This document shows positions 26,941 through 36,172 of a stretch of DNA of 64,000 nt, piece by piece (within the stretch, counting starts at the first letter, position 1; each line of letters starts with the position of its first letter). The stretch lies in the NCBI GenBank assembly GCA_037045645.1, contig JBAOIH010000002.1, positions 1 through 64,000 of the forward strand. The letters run 5' to 3'. The notes under the pieces are model-generated. The model did no database searches. It saw only the letters and a program-made list of their open reading frames with translations, and was not told the origin of the DNA. The position numbers were made by a program, and so were the translations under genes. The stretch is from Nocardioides sp. (GTDB lineage Bacteria; Actinomycetota; Actinomycetes; Propionibacteriales; Nocardioidaceae).

Positions 26941-27344
26941 AGCGACAACCCCGGCCGGGCTGTTGGACGCGGGACCGGTGCCAGCGCAACGACGTCGTGG
27001 ACGTCGTAGGTGATGGTCGCCTCGACCTCGTGTGCGCGGTCGATCGTGGCGGCGACCTGGTGCACCATCTCGGCGGCGCGGTGGAGCTCCCACGCGACCT
27101 GGTACGACGCCGCCCGGCCAGTGCGCGGATCGCCGGCGATCCAGGCGCGCTTTGTGGCCGGGCCCTCGTGGAAGTCGCCGATCTGGTGCAACGACTGCGC
27201 CAGCGATGCGAGCCCGTTGGTCAGCTCGCCGAGCACCGGGTAAATCTCGGTCGGGTCGTCCAGGTCGCGGGTGGCGTGCGCCAAGCTTCTGAGTGCATCG
27301 CGGGCTTCATCGGCGTGGGCTTGAGGACGGTTCGGTGCGAGCAT
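26937..27344 (-). CDS. Small ICE protein upstream of virB4
   Basis: A 135-residue, largely helical protein (ARDALRSLAHATRDLDDPTE, ELHRAAEMVHQVAATIDRAH) with a proline-rich tail. No known domain. Its stop overlaps the GTG of the virB4 gene, so the pair is translationally coupled. It may be a chaperone-like or structural accessory of the ATPase, from position only. Start ATG 27344. Confidence 0.6.
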   Translation of the reverse strand: MLAPNRPQAHADEARDALRSLAHATRDLDDPTEIYPVLGELTNGLASLAQSLHQIGDFHEGPATKRAWIAGDPRTGRAASYQVAWELHRAAEMVHQVAATIDRAHEVEATITYDVHDVVALAPVPRPTARPGLSL

Positions 27345-27446
27345 CGGGGCTCTCCTCGCTCAGCGACTACTTCGTCAAGGAGGTGCGCGTGCGACGCCGC
27401 CGTGTCGGCTCCGGAGGTGACGTGTGCTCGATCTACCCTGTGGCGC

Positions 27447-27569
27447 ATGGCAGATCTGACGGAGCCGTGCCCGAACTGCGACACCATGATGCGCTGGGAG
27501 ACCTCGCATGAACGGTGTGACGGCTGCGGCTATATCCGGCCGTGCTGCGAAGGCGCACCCTGCTTCTGA
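27447..27569 (+). CDS. Small zinc-ribbon protein
   Basis: A 40-residue protein on the strand opposite to its neighbours. It has two CxxC knuckles (EPCPNCDTMM, HERCDGCGYI) plus a C-terminal CCEGAPC cluster, so it probably binds zinc. ATG 27447 follows no strong ribosome-binding site. A strong hairpin lies 18 bases after the stop. Such tiny single-gene units in actinobacterial elements are often missed; whether it is translated is not shown by sequence alone. Confidence 0.55.
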   Translation: MADLTEPCPNCDTMMRWETSHERCDGCGYIRPCCEGAPCF

Positions 27570-27587
27570 GGCGGCTGCGGACATAAA

Positions 27588-27621
27588 GATCCCGCGGGAG
27601 TCTCGGGTCTCCTGCGGGATC
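27588..27621 (+). terminator. Hairpin after the small zinc-ribbon gene
   Basis: A 13-bp stem (GATCCCGCGGGAG at 27588-27600 with 27609-27621, one G-T pair) and an eight-base loop. No T-run follows, as in many actinobacterial terminators. It lies between the plus-strand zinc-ribbon gene and the convergent membrane-protein gene, so it can serve both. Confidence 0.6.
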
Positions 27622-27758
27622 TGGACTGAGCATGCCGCACTCGCGAGCGGCTGTCAGCAGGATCTCAAATTAGTGGGCAACTTCCTCGTTCGGAGAACCA
27701 CAGCCTTCTGAGGCGCAAGAGCGGGAAGGCCCTTTGTCGCTCGAAGCATCTCCTGCGC

Positions 27759-28610
27759 CTACCGCATCGTTGCCGTTCGATCCGCTCCGTCGCTGGCGTC
27801 GATGACTGCGAAAAGGGCGGTGCTGAAGCGCTCAATCGTCGTCGCGAGAAGGATACTGGCTTGCTCGGCGGTGCTGGATTGGATGACATGGTCGCTCGAT
27901 GCGCTGGGGTCATCCTCAAGGAGAGTTGAGACGCGCTCGTCGTACGCCTTGGGCCACGGCGACCCGGGCTCCCGAAAATACGGCACGTGGTTGGCATGTC
28001 CGAAAAGCAGCCGTTGGGAGATGTTCTGGATCGAAGACTCCACCAGGCCGGCAGTGATCTCGGCCCGCGTGGCTGCCACTGAAGGGTTGTAGTCAGGTCC
28101 GCCGTAGGTGGAGATAAGGGCGTTGTGTGCGTCCCCTACCAACCACGCGGACTCGGTACGAAGCGCCCGGTGCGCATTTGTCAAGGACTCAGAATCGGCT
28201 CCCTGCGGAGGTCGTGGAAGGAGTCGGTCGCTCAACACCAAGAGTTCGGCTCTGGTTTCAAGCACCGCGAGAAGTCCTCCGCCTGCAAGGCGTCCCTCGT
28301 CGTCCGCAGGGGAGTCAGGGACCGTTTCAAGGCCAACTAGGTGCGCCCACCGCTCACTTGTTGATGTCTGAATTCCGCGGGCCGCATCCAGGATCGCTAC
28401 TCCAAGTTCAACGATCGCGTCGTACCGGTCACGCGAATACGCTTCTGCGTCGTGAGCCCGGTTCTCCTTGTGGAATCGCTTGGCCTGGACCCAAACGAAG
28501 TACGAGACAAGTACACCAATCACGACGGCGACCGAGGACAGGAGAACCGACAACCAGTCGGTCATCGACGGCGTTGATGAAGCGGCGACCAACGAGAACC
28601 AGGATTTCAT
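27759..28610 (-). CDS. One-TM membrane protein, cargo of unknown function
   Basis: A 283-residue protein. After a short leader (MKSWFSLVAASSTPS), one TM helix lies at about 20-41 (LSVLLSSVAVVIGVLVSYFVW), followed by a charged helical soluble domain with RAHDAEAYSRDRYDAIVELG. Alternative start ATG 28565 would drop the leader. Base composition and codon use are less extreme in GC than the transfer genes next to it, suggesting a separate origin. Similar membrane-anchored solitary proteins occur as accessory genes in mobile elements. Function unknown. Confidence 0.65.
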   Translation of the reverse strand: MKSWFSLVAASSTPSMTDWLSVLLSSVAVVIGVLVSYFVWVQAKRFHKENRAHDAEAYSRDRYDAIVELGVAILDAARGIQTSTSERWAHLVGLETVPDSPADDEGRLAGGGLLAVLETRAELLVLSDRLLPRPPQGADSESLTNAHRALRTESAWLVGDAHNALISTYGGPDYNPSVAATRAEITAGLVESSIQNISQRLLFGHANHVPYFREPGSPWPKAYDERVSTLLEDDPSASSDHVIQSSTAEQASILLATTIERFSTALFAVIDASDGADRTATMR

Positions 28611-28683
28611 GTTCCGTAAGTTAGCTCCGCACAAGGGTGAGCGTGACCCGATTGATGAATCGTGGCGGGGAACCGCGCGGACG

Positions 28684-30136
28684 TCAGAGAGGACGGCACA
28701 GGGGAAGCGCTGCGGCCGAGAACCCCTGAGCCTGCTGCCCCCACAACCGCCTGGTCTCGCACGACGCCTGGATCGCTGCCTGCTCGACCGCCGCAACGGC
28801 TCGCTCGAGCTCGTCGGGATCACTGGCGCTGACGGCGACGAACCCGGTGCAGCGCAGGACGCCGTGGCCGGCGGTGAGGTCCGCTTCCTGCTGGAGGACG
28901 TCCAGGTACTCGGCTGACTGCTGGGCGTCCTCGATCTGGCCGATCTTCTGCCGCTGGGCGGCGTCGGAGATGTACTCGGTCTTCTTCTTGCGGATGTCGC
29001 GTGCCGCGCGATCGGTGCGCATGGGTGTGTAGAGCAGGGTGAAGGTGCGACGGATCCCCGACGAGAGCAGCAGCGGTGCGAGGAAGCCGGGGAAGACGAG
29101 CGACCTGGGCCACTCGCTGATCCAGAGCACGCAGTGGTGCGCGGAGTCGCCGCGCAGGCTGCCCCAGGATTCGGTGACCGCGACAGGTCCGGCTGCGGCG
29201 AGATCGCGGCCCAGCGTCGCCGTGGCGTTCGAGGGCACCGGCCACGACGGGGTCGTACGCCGAGCGCAGCATGACGGCGAGGTCGCCGGGCGTCAGCCAG
29301 TCTCCGGGGGCGAGGTCTGCGGATCGCAGCGATGCGACGAGGGTGGACATCTCCTGACGCAGCACGGCCGCGGCACCCTTCATCCCGCCTCCGGTGGCAC
29401 GGATCGCGCGGCCGGCTGCCTTCATGTCCAGGGAGATCGAGATCGTGCTGGCGTGCCGTTCGCCCGCGGGTCCGGCGCGGTCGATGAGTTCGGCGTACGT
29501 CGTCGAGGTCCAGGTGTCGCTCTTGGTGCCGTGGCTGTCCCACCACTGGGCGAGGCCCTTCCCTGAGTCGGGAAGGGTGCGTTCCATGACCTGCACCGAT
29601 GCCAGGCGCCCCGAACGGCAGGTGGACGCCAGCACCCGTCCCCAGGAAACGACCCGACGTTCTTGTTCGGCCGGATCCAGCAACACGAACGCGGGATGCG
29701 AGACGCCGACGATCGCCATCAGGGTCGCGGCGTGCGGGTCGTGGACCATCACTGCACCGGTTTCGGGGTCGACCCACTGCCGCAGCCTGGCGGCGTCGCC
29801 CGGGAGAGCCAGCGTCCCGGCGGGTCGTGGCTTCACCACCCGACGCCGGTAAGTGAGTTGACCCCCTGCCGAGCGCCACAGCCAACGGATTCCGATCGGC
29901 GCCCACTCGATGAGCTTGCGATCGCCGACCCCGACGAACGCGAGAGCGACACACACGAGGATGATCGGAAACGCGACGATCACGGTGCCGACGTAGAGGC
30001 CGAGCACCAGGCTCCCTGCGGCGATCCCAGTCATGGTGAGTTGAAGCCCGGAGAGCCCGAGGAGTACGCCTCGCCGGCTCAGCCGGGAGAACTTCACCGG
30101 CGTCAGGGCCGATTCTGCGGCACTGTTCGCAGCCAT
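28684..30136 (-). CDS. SCO6880-family conjugation protein (one apparent frameshift)
   Basis: About 483 residues after correction. Two TM helices lie near the N-terminus (GLSGLQLTMTGIAAGSLVLGL and VIVAFPIILVCVALAFVGV), a PrgI-like arrangement, then a domain with EWAPIGIRWLWRSAGGQLTYRR and WVDPETGAVMVHD. Near 29240 one extra base must be skipped so that RSAYDPVVAG continues as VPSNATATLGRDLAAAGP, then LWISEWPRSLVFPGFLAPLL. The family is found next to VirB4-type ATPases in actinobacterial ICEs and is thought to be the membrane-linked N-terminal partner of that ATPase. Confidence 0.85.
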
Positions 30137-30142
30137 CGCCGG

Positions 30143-31474
30143 TCAGCCCCGGGTTCCGGAGATCTCGGAGTCCGCGACATGGGGCGGCATCGCGGAAGGA
30201 GCTGCCGCTTGGCTGGCGTCGGCGTGCCTGTTGGCCTGCGCGGCAACGAAGTTCCCCAACTTGGGTCCGGCTGCGGCTGCCTTCGCGGCAACCACTGCTC
30301 CGGCCGCCACGGCTCCGCCGGCCGCGGCTGCACCTCCCCCCGAAGCCCCCGAAGCACCCGAAGCCCCCGAAGCACCCGAAGCCCCCGAGCTCGCTCCCGC
30401 CCCTGCCGAGCCTCCGCCCGAGCCGGACGCGGTCGGCGCAGCCGGAGTGGGGCTTCCGCCCGACGATCCGCCAGCGGCCGACGTACCCCCTCCCGAGCTG
30501 TCGCCGAGGACCTTGGTGGGTTGGGCGGCACCGCCGATGCGTCCCAGCGGGATCGGCAGCGGGCGGTTGAGGGCGGACTTGGCTTCCTGTTCGGCCGACA
30601 TCGCGTGGTACATGTCGAAGCCCATGAAGGAGATCGCCTTGTAGGTCATGTAGGGCGCGAACCCGGCCATGAGCATGAGGACGACCCCTGCGATCGGTTG
30701 GCTGACCGACTCCAGATCAGCGTCTATCGGTGCAGAGACCTGGGCGGTGGCCAGGAGGAACATCACGACGAGGACGACCTTGCTGAGGATCATCGCGATC
30801 ACGAAGGTCACCCACCTGCTCACCCAGCTGCGGGTGTGGTCCCAGCTCGACCCAGCGAGCGCGATCGGCGCGAACACGATCGCGATGAGCAGCAGCGCCT
30901 TGCGGACCAGCAGGCTGATCCACACGATCAGGGCCCCGGTGATCGCCAGCCCGGCGAGGAAGAACGTGAGTACGGCGCCCGCACCGGGCGCGGCGACGTT
31001 GATCGCACCGAGCCCACCAGCCAGGACGGCGATCCTGTCGCCCATCTCGTTCATGTTCGTGCCAGCGGCGTTGACGATGCCGATGCACAGCTGGTCGGTG
31101 ACCTCGAGCGCGGTGGTCAACAGGGTGAGAGCGACGAATGAGCCGAGGATCGACTTGGCCAACCCCAACGCGGCTCTGGACAGGGCGGCCGGCTCGCGGT
31201 GGATCATCCCGCCGATGACCTGAAGCAGGAAGAACCCGAGCATCACGAAGACCGCGATCCCGAACAGGATGTTGTAAACCTTCGTGTACTCGCCGCTGGT
31301 CACGTCGACGTAAGTCGTGGAGTCGATGACCTTCCAGACGGACTCGAACATGTACTCCGCGGCACCGCCCATCGCCTGGGCCAGCCAGTCGAACGGCGCG
31401 GTGACGACCGCGCCGGCCGCGTCACCGGCGACGTTGCAGACGGTGTGGATCACCGGGACATCGCAGACACCCAT
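30143..31474 (-). CDS. VirB6/TrbL-like polytopic conjugation membrane protein
   Basis: A 443-residue channel-like protein. After an exported start region (VIHTVCNVAGDAAGAVVTAP), six or so TM helices follow, including ILFGIAVFVMLGFFLLQVIGG, ILGSFVALTLLTTALEV, VLTFFLAGLAITGALIVWI, KALLLIAIVFAPIALAGS and WVTFVIAMILSKVVLVVMFLL. The last 130 residues are a glycine/serine/alanine-rich tail with a GAS repeat (GASGASGASGASG). The order next to SCO6880 and two small two-TM proteins matches other actinobacterial type IV secretion clusters. Confidence 0.85.
   Translation of the reverse strand: MGVCDVPVIHTVCNVAGDAAGAVVTAPFDWLAQAMGGAAEYMFESVWKVIDSTTYVDVTSGEYTKVYNILFGIAVFVMLGFFLLQVIGGMIHREPAALSRAALGLAKSILGSFVALTLLTTALEVTDQLCIGIVNAAGTNMNEMGDRIAVLAGGLGAINVAAPGAGAVLTFFLAGLAITGALIVWISLLVRKALLLIAIVFAPIALAGSSWDHTRSWVSRWVTFVIAMILSKVVLVVMFLLATAQVSAPIDADLESVSQPIAGVVLMLMAGFAPYMTYKAISFMGFDMYHAMSAEQEAKSALNRPLPIPLGRIGGAAQPTKVLGDSSGGGTSAAGGSSGGSPTPAAPTASGSGGGSAGAGASSGASGASGASGASGASGGGAAAAGGAVAAGAVVAAKAAAAGPKLGNFVAAQANRHADASQAAAPSAMPPHVADSEISGTRG
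30342..30386. repeat. Five tandem 9-bp units inside the VirB6-like gene
   Basis: Alternating GAAGCCCCC and GAAGCACCC units, five in a row on the plus strand, encode the Gly-Ala-Ser repeat on the minus strand. The copy number is likely to vary between strains by slippage. Confidence 0.8.
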
Positions 31475-31485
31475 ATCACTGCACC

Positions 31486-31794
31486 TCAGGCGACGGACTG
31501 GCCGACGTTCCAGAAGAAGTTCACCAGTGTCACCGATGCACCGCAGACCACTGCGGCTCCGAGTGCGACGAGTACGCCGAGCTTGCCGCGGCCAGCCAGA
31601 TGTGGGTTGGACGAGTTCGCGCCCATGGCCCAGACGATCGCGGAGATGATCAGGGCGAGTACGGCGAGCACCAGCCCGACCGTCATGGAGGCGCCAACGA
31701 TGTGACGCAGTTGGCTGATGCCCGGCAGGCCGTTCGAGTTCGGGCTGATGGTGATGTCGAGCGGCAACACGATCTGGTTGTAGAGGCGGAACAT
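31486..31794 (-). CDS. Small two-TM protein, VirB2-pilin-like (DUF6112 type)
   Basis: A 102-residue protein with two hydrophobic segments (MTVGLVLAVLALIISAIVWAM and LGVLVALGAAVVCGASVTLV) separated by a short polar loop GANSSNPHLAGRGK. Size, topology and position next to the VirB6-like gene fit the pilin or channel subunit class of actinobacterial type IV systems. No cleavable signal peptide is obvious. It is a paralogue in pattern of the next upstream gene. Confidence 0.72.
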   Translation of the reverse strand: MFRLYNQIVLPLDITISPNSNGLPGISQLRHIVGASMTVGLVLAVLALIISAIVWAMGANSSNPHLAGRGKLGVLVALGAAVVCGASVTLVNFFWNVGQSVA

Positions 31795-31824
31795 CGCGGC
31801 TCTCCTGTCGGGTGAAGGGACGTC

Positions 31825-32115
31825 CTACAGGTGGGCGCCGATGCCCAGCAGCCAGTTCGCCCACGTCAACGCCGCACCCGTCAGCGTCGCCCCGCCGAGG
31901 GCAACGAACATGCCGGTCTTCGCCTTCTGCGCCGTGTGCCAACTCCCAGAGTGGGACGCGAGCGCCCAGGTTGCTGAGCAGATGACGAGCATGAGAACGG
32001 CGATGATCACGCTGTAGGTCAGCAGCGCGCCGACGATGGAGCGGAGTTCGCCGGCCCCTCCGACGGCGCCGAAGTCGGGGCCGATTCGTAGGGCGCTGGA
32101 TGAGCGTTGTGTCAT
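31825..32115 (-). CDS. Second small two-TM protein, VirB2-pilin-like
   Basis: A 96-residue protein starting at ATG 32115, whose ATG overlaps the stop of the upstream gene (ATGA). Two hydrophobic segments are VIIAVLMLVICSATWALAS and FVALGGATLTGAALTWANWLL, with the same polar loop arrangement (HSGSWHTAQKAKTG) as its neighbour. Two tandem related proteins of this kind suggest either a two-component pilus or channel, or one duplication. Confidence 0.72.
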   Translation of the reverse strand: MTQRSSSALRIGPDFGAVGGAGELRSIVGALLTYSVIIAVLMLVICSATWALASHSGSWHTAQKAKTGMFVALGGATLTGAALTWANWLLGIGAHL

Positions 32116-32526
32116 GCCCTTAGGTGCGCACGACAATCAATCGGCGGCGGATTCGGCGTCAGCGTCGGCAAGGTTGCTTCAGCGGCGCTTTCCAGTGCCT
32201 GGCGGACCAGTGAGTCCGGGGAACGGTGTTTCGCGCTCCGCGTGGCCGGGGCCCCGCTTCTTGCCGACGCATTGCTTGCAGGAACTGGAACTGGGGAGTC
32301 TGCGCGCCTGCCCGATGAGGAGGGGGCCAGACAAGCGTGCCGTGCGCGGGGCACCGTCCTTCGTTGGGGCGGGGTCAAGTTCTCGTTCGGCACAACCGCG
32401 ATCGATATGGAATCGGTGCGCCACCATCACCTTTCGCACGGTTTGCGTCTCGGTGATTACCACCCATCCCGTCAGCGGTTCGTAGGCCACAGGCTGATCG
32501 TGCCACCCGCAGTCGGCGAAGTTCAC
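32112..32526 (-). CDS. Small ICE protein bridging NlpC/P60 and pilin-like genes (one apparent frameshift)
   Basis: This interval looks empty until one base is corrected. The gene begins at GTG 32526, overlapping the NlpC/P60 stop as GTGA, and reads MNFADCGWHDQPVAYEPL then VVITETQTVRKVMVAHRFH. Skipping one base near 32405 continues as SIAVVPNENLTPPQRRTVP and ends with a stop that overlaps the pilin-like gene's ATG at 32112-32115. Overlap at both ends in two different frames is the evidence for one gene with an indel, about 137 residues. Function unknown; the C-terminal half is proline/alanine-rich. Confidence 0.6.
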
Positions 32527-33637
32527 CCCAGGCGACGGACCGTCATGACCTGCCCGCCGAACTCCCCGATCGTCCCGTAGCGCACGACGTCGCCAGTGTG
32601 CGGTGCCTGGAGGATCCGGTCCCCTCCGACGTAGATCGCGACGTGATGCGGCCCGCCGGCTCCGGGGTAGCTGAAGAAGATCAGGTCGCCGGGCTGCTTG
32701 TCGGCCCAGGAGACGCCGCGGCCGAGCGTGGATCTGGGCGCCGCTGTAATGGGGGAGTCGGAGCCTGCCGCCTGAGGCTTGGTAGGCGGCGTACAGAACG
32801 AGACCGGAGCAGTCGAAGCCGCCTCCGGTGGGGCCGTTGAAGTCGCCACCGCCCCAGACGTACGGCGTGCCGAGCTTGGTGGCCGCCGCCCGGATGAAGG
32901 CGCCGGCGAAGCCGGCTGGGAGGTTGGCGGGCAGGTTCTCGTCGCCGCCGCACAGGCCTGAGCCAAGGCTGACGCCGGTGAGGGCGGAGAGGATCTTGGC
33001 GGCGACGGGTTGGTTGACGGCGTACCGGTCGGGATAGGCGGACACCTGGACCGCTTGCGCTGCTGCGCCGAGGTCCATGGTCTGCCAGTCCTTGAGGTCG
33101 AGCAGCCCTCGAGGGGAGCCGTGGTTGGGTCCGTTGGGGCCGCCGTAGAAGGCGCGGGACGACCAAACGGGGTCCATCAGGTTCTCGACGGTGCCCCACC
33201 CCGCGGCGGGACGCTGCTGGAACAGCCCGATTGAGTCGTGGTCACCGCCGTTGCCGTCGTTGGGGATGTTCGCCGATGCCGGGTAGGCGCTGGTGTTGGA
33301 CAGGACTCGGAGTGTGGATTCGGTGATCGCCGTCATCAGGGCGATGAGCTGGCCCCGGGCAGGGATATTCTGGCTCTTCCCGACGGCGACGATCGCGGCC
33401 GCCCGCTGAAGTTGTTGCTTGCTCAGGGTGACGGTCTCGCCGTGGGCGTTCTGCGTGGTGAGGCTCGTCCGGGATCGGACCTGAGACGTCGCCGCTGGGT
33501 GTGGCCGCATTCTCCCAGAGGCAGCCAGCCGTGCCCGCGGCAGACGGGCCGATCAACGTCGCGACTCCGAGCAGAGCCGCTCCGGGCAGGAGTAGAACCG
33601 TTGCCGCGGCGCCGGCCACGAGCGTCTTCATCGCCAT
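32523..33637 (-). CDS. Conjugal muralytic enzyme: lysozyme-like plus NlpC/P60 domains (two apparent frameshifts)
   Basis: About 370 residues after correction. An N-terminal signal or anchor (MKTLVAGAAATVLLLPGAAL, ATG 33637) is followed by a lysozyme-like transglycosylase-type region (ARGQLIALMTAITES, DSIGLFQQRPAAGWGT) and an NlpC/P60 peptidase with catalytic Cys in GGGFDCSGLVLYA and His in GGPHHVAIYVGG. Extra bases near 33460 and near 32735 must be skipped to join the three segments. It cuts peptidoglycan to let the transfer apparatus through the wall. The start overlaps the upstream gene's end. Confidence 0.85.
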
Positions 33638-34314
33638 GGCCCGGTCACCGCAGCGGGTTGTTCGAGCTGCGACAGCCGGAGCAGGTGGCAGCGGTCGAAC
33701 GCCGGAGGGCAGGCGACGAAGACGGTGAACGAGACCGGGGACGACTTGCTGGACGCCTCGCCGTTCCAGATCCCTTGGCGGGTTCGGGTGGCGGTGATCG
33801 TGACAGCTGACGTACCCGGCCGCAGTTCGCCGTGGGCCTGGGCCACGACGCTCACCCAACTTTCCGGGACCTTGGCTGAGTCGATGACGAGCGTCTGGAC
33901 GACGTTCATGGTGGCGAGGTCGAGCCATTGGTTGACGGTCGGCATGTACGTCGCGATGTCGTCGATGAGACCGGGCGTTTCCTCGCCGGAGGGGTCGGCC
34001 TCGGCGAGGACGGGGGCTTGATAGTCGGCCGGCAAATAGCCCGAGGTGGTGTCCCACTCAAAGATCGCGGACGCGATGGATCGCGCAAAGGCGACCGGGT
34101 CGGTGGTTGGCGGGATGGGCACCTGGCTGGGATCGATCGCAACATCGTCGGCAGACGTGGGTTGCTCGACTCGGATGGCTGGGTTGCCGGCCTGGTTGTC
34201 GCTGGGCTTGGTGGCGGGGCCGGTGATCAGTCCGTAGATGCCGATCGCAAGGGTCAGGACCGCGAGGGCGCCGCCGAGGACGAGGGCGATCTGGCGGCGG
34301 GTGAGTTCTGGCAT
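33628..34314 (-). CDS. Single-pass membrane protein of the transfer operon
   Basis: A 228-residue protein starting MPELTRRQIALVLGGALAVL; the hydrophobic helix at residues 9-29 is followed by an extracytoplasmic domain with IFEWDTTSGYLPADYQAPV, a threonine/valine-rich strand (SAVTITATRTRQGIWNG) and FTVFVACPPAFDRCHLLRL, with a likely disulfide pair. The layout resembles the soluble domain of VirB8/TcpC-type channel proteins, but I cannot claim homology. It overlaps the muralytic gene by ten bases, supporting a shared role at the cell envelope. Confidence 0.65.
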   Translation of the reverse strand: MPELTRRQIALVLGGALAVLTLAIGIYGLITGPATKPSDNQAGNPAIRVEQPTSADDVAIDPSQVPIPPTTDPVAFARSIASAIFEWDTTSGYLPADYQAPVLAEADPSGEETPGLIDDIATYMPTVNQWLDLATMNVVQTLVIDSAKVPESWVSVVAQAHGELRPGTSAVTITATRTRQGIWNGEASSKSSPVSFTVFVACPPAFDRCHLLRLSQLEQPAAVTGPWR

Positions 34315-34361
34315 CGGGGCTCCTGCGTCTGGCGGGCGTGGATGCCACTGAGGTGTTCGGG

Positions 34362-35345
34362 CTACGCCGACTCGGCCAGGTGCTGACGAGCCGCGCGGAG
34401 GCGCTCGGCGAACGCGATCGTCTCGGCGACGGCGCTCTCGAAGCCGTTCCATTCCTCGTCGCTGAGCTTGGCGGCGACCTCGTCGACGTCGTACCCCTCG
34501 GACCAGCCGACGAGCTCGCCCCAGGTCAGCACGAACGCTCGCACGGGCTTGCTCTGGCTGCGCGTGACCCGCTTGCGCCGCGCGGCCCGCTTCTTGCGGT
34601 CCTCGGCCCTCGCCCGTTCCAGCGCCTCTTCGGCGCGGCGGGCCAGGTCGGGATCGGGTTCGGGGTCCTGGAATCCGGGCGCGCTGGCGAGGCGGTCGGC
34701 GGCACGCACCCGCTTGTACGCCGGATCCACCGCCGCACCCTGCTCGATGTGTTCCAGAGCCTCACGCGCTAGCGATCGGACCGTCGCAGGCCGGGTCTCG
34801 TCGTTCTTGACGTCCTCGAGCCAGCCGATCTTCTCCAGCCGGTGATAGGACTGCGTCCCGGTGACGAACTGGGCCGCCTGGTTGCGGGTGTCGCCCTCTC
34901 CGCGCGGTGCCGGACAGTGTCCGGCACCGTTGCCCTCACCGGTCGACGAGGTCGCGCCGAACTGAGAGGCGCGCTGCCTACGCTCCGAGTCCTCCTCCAT
35001 CAGGAGCTTGACCTCGCGGAACATCGCGGCGGCCTCGAGCTGCGTCAGCGGCTTGCGTTCGGTATTCTCCGCCTGCTGCGCGAGCACATGCGACAGCTCG
35101 TCGCTGATGCGAGATCGGACCCATACCTTCAAGGTGTGCCAGCCGAGCCGGCGTACGGCCTCCAGTCGGCGGCGACCGCACACCAGCACCCCGTCGGGGG
35201 TGATGGTGATGGGCTGGAGCAGGCCGACTTCTTCGATCGAGCGCATCAGACTGTCGATGTCGCCGAGGTCCTTGCGATGCCGTACGCCGACGACGATGCC
35301 GTCGATGTTCCGTTCGAGTTCGATGTGGCCGGTGGCGTCGGACAT
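34362..35345 (-). CDS. ParB/Srx-type nuclease-domain protein
   Basis: A 327-residue protein. The N-terminal 100 residues are a ParB-like domain: IDGIVVGVRHRKDLGDIDSL, SIEEVGLLQPITITPDGVLV and the CGRRRLEAVRRLG loop that in ParB binds CTP. A helical region follows (ENTERKPLTQLEAAAMF), and the C-terminal half is very basic (RAEDRKKRAARRKRVTRSQSK). No ParA is adjacent, so it may act in plasmid-like maintenance of the excised ICE or as a regulator. It begins three bases after the stop of the next gene upstream. Confidence 0.8.
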   Translation of the reverse strand: MSDATGHIELERNIDGIVVGVRHRKDLGDIDSLMRSIEEVGLLQPITITPDGVLVCGRRRLEAVRRLGWHTLKVWVRSRISDELSHVLAQQAENTERKPLTQLEAAAMFREVKLLMEEDSERRQRASQFGATSSTGEGNGAGHCPAPRGEGDTRNQAAQFVTGTQSYHRLEKIGWLEDVKNDETRPATVRSLAREALEHIEQGAAVDPAYKRVRAADRLASAPGFQDPEPDPDLARRAEEALERARAEDRKKRAARRKRVTRSQSKPVRAFVLTWGELVGWSEGYDVDEVAAKLSDEEWNGFESAVAETIAFAERLRAARQHLAESA

Positions 35346-35347
35346 GG

Positions 35348-36172
35348 CTACGCGACCTCGCTCCGGCGCACCGCGCGGGGTGCGGTCTGGCTGATCTCCA
35401 GGATCAGTTCGTCGTCGGCCAGAAGGTCGGTGACGTTGTCGCCGATCAGGAGTTGGAGCAGGATGCCGTGGCCGGCGTACGTGCTCTTCAACCCCGGGCT
35501 CTGGGCACCGAGGGTGAGTCGCAGGAGCGTGGCCCAGGCCGGGCGGTCGAGGTCGAGCAGGGCGCGGGCAGAGTGGTCGCGCCGCAGCATCGCGTGGGTG
35601 GTGGCACGGTTGCCGCACTCGATGAGCCGGGCGGCGATGTAGTCCAGGGCGCATGTCGCGGTGTTCAGCGGCCATCCCAGGGCAACGAACAGCGCGATCG
35701 CCTGGTCGATCGCTTCGAACGCGCCGGTGGGAAGGTCGGGTGAGCGGGTGGGGGCCGCGGGCGCACTGAGGTCGGCTCGCAGGGCCGGGTGGAAGTCCAA
35801 CAGGTTGGCCTCGGAGTCACTGAACCGGCGTGCGTCGTGGTGGCACGAGACCTGGGTACGACGCGCCTGGGCCGGGGAGCAGAGCAGCCCGTTCGCGCGC
35901 TCTTCGGCGATCATGGTGACCTGCACGGCTCGCGTCACGACCGCCCACGGGTCGTGGGCGCGGCGTACGGCATCGGTGCGCATCGCCTCGAACGCTGCGG
36001 CCGCGGAGTCCTCGGGCTGGCAGTGGTGCTTCTGTGCGAGCGACCGGTACTTCTGGATCGTGAAGACCATCAGTTCGGCGGCCTCCGGGTCGGTGGACCA
36101 GGCGCCGTGCCCGGCGTCGGCGAGCCGTTCGAGCAGGTGCCTCAGACCCTCGCTGGTCTCAAAGGTGGTCAT
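35348..36172 (-). CDS. ICE protein of unknown function with sigma-like N-terminal pattern
   Basis: A 274-residue protein. The N-terminal hundred residues (LAQKHHCQPEDSAAAAFEAM, AHDPWAVVTRAVQVTMIAEE) weakly resemble sigma-70 region 2, with a mid segment DARRFSDSEANLLDFHPA. The C-terminal part is helical and includes LGWPLNTATCALDYIAARLI. I do not recognise a named family. Its ATG overlaps the stop of the next gene upstream (ATGA), placing it in the primase operon, so a role in expression or replication of the element is plausible. Confidence 0.5.
   Translation of the reverse strand: MTTFETSEGLRHLLERLADAGHGAWSTDPEAAELMVFTIQKYRSLAQKHHCQPEDSAAAAFEAMRTDAVRRAHDPWAVVTRAVQVTMIAEERANGLLCSPAQARRTQVSCHHDARRFSDSEANLLDFHPALRADLSAPAAPTRSPDLPTGAFEAIDQAIALFVALGWPLNTATCALDYIAARLIECGNRATTHAMLRRDHSARALLDLDRPAWATLLRLTLGAQSPGLKSTYAGHGILLQLLIGDNVTDLLADDELILEISQTAPRAVRRSEVA

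Noticed and set aside
27759..29954. One 731-residue minus-strand protein
   Set aside because: It fuses the real 283-residue membrane protein with out-of-frame SCO6880 coding sequence; the first part has the composition of a wrong frame.
30342..30386. CRISPR array
   Set aside because: The repeats are 9-bp units without spacers and encode a Gly-Ala-Ser tail. I saw no array of 25-40-bp repeats with unique spacers elsewhere.
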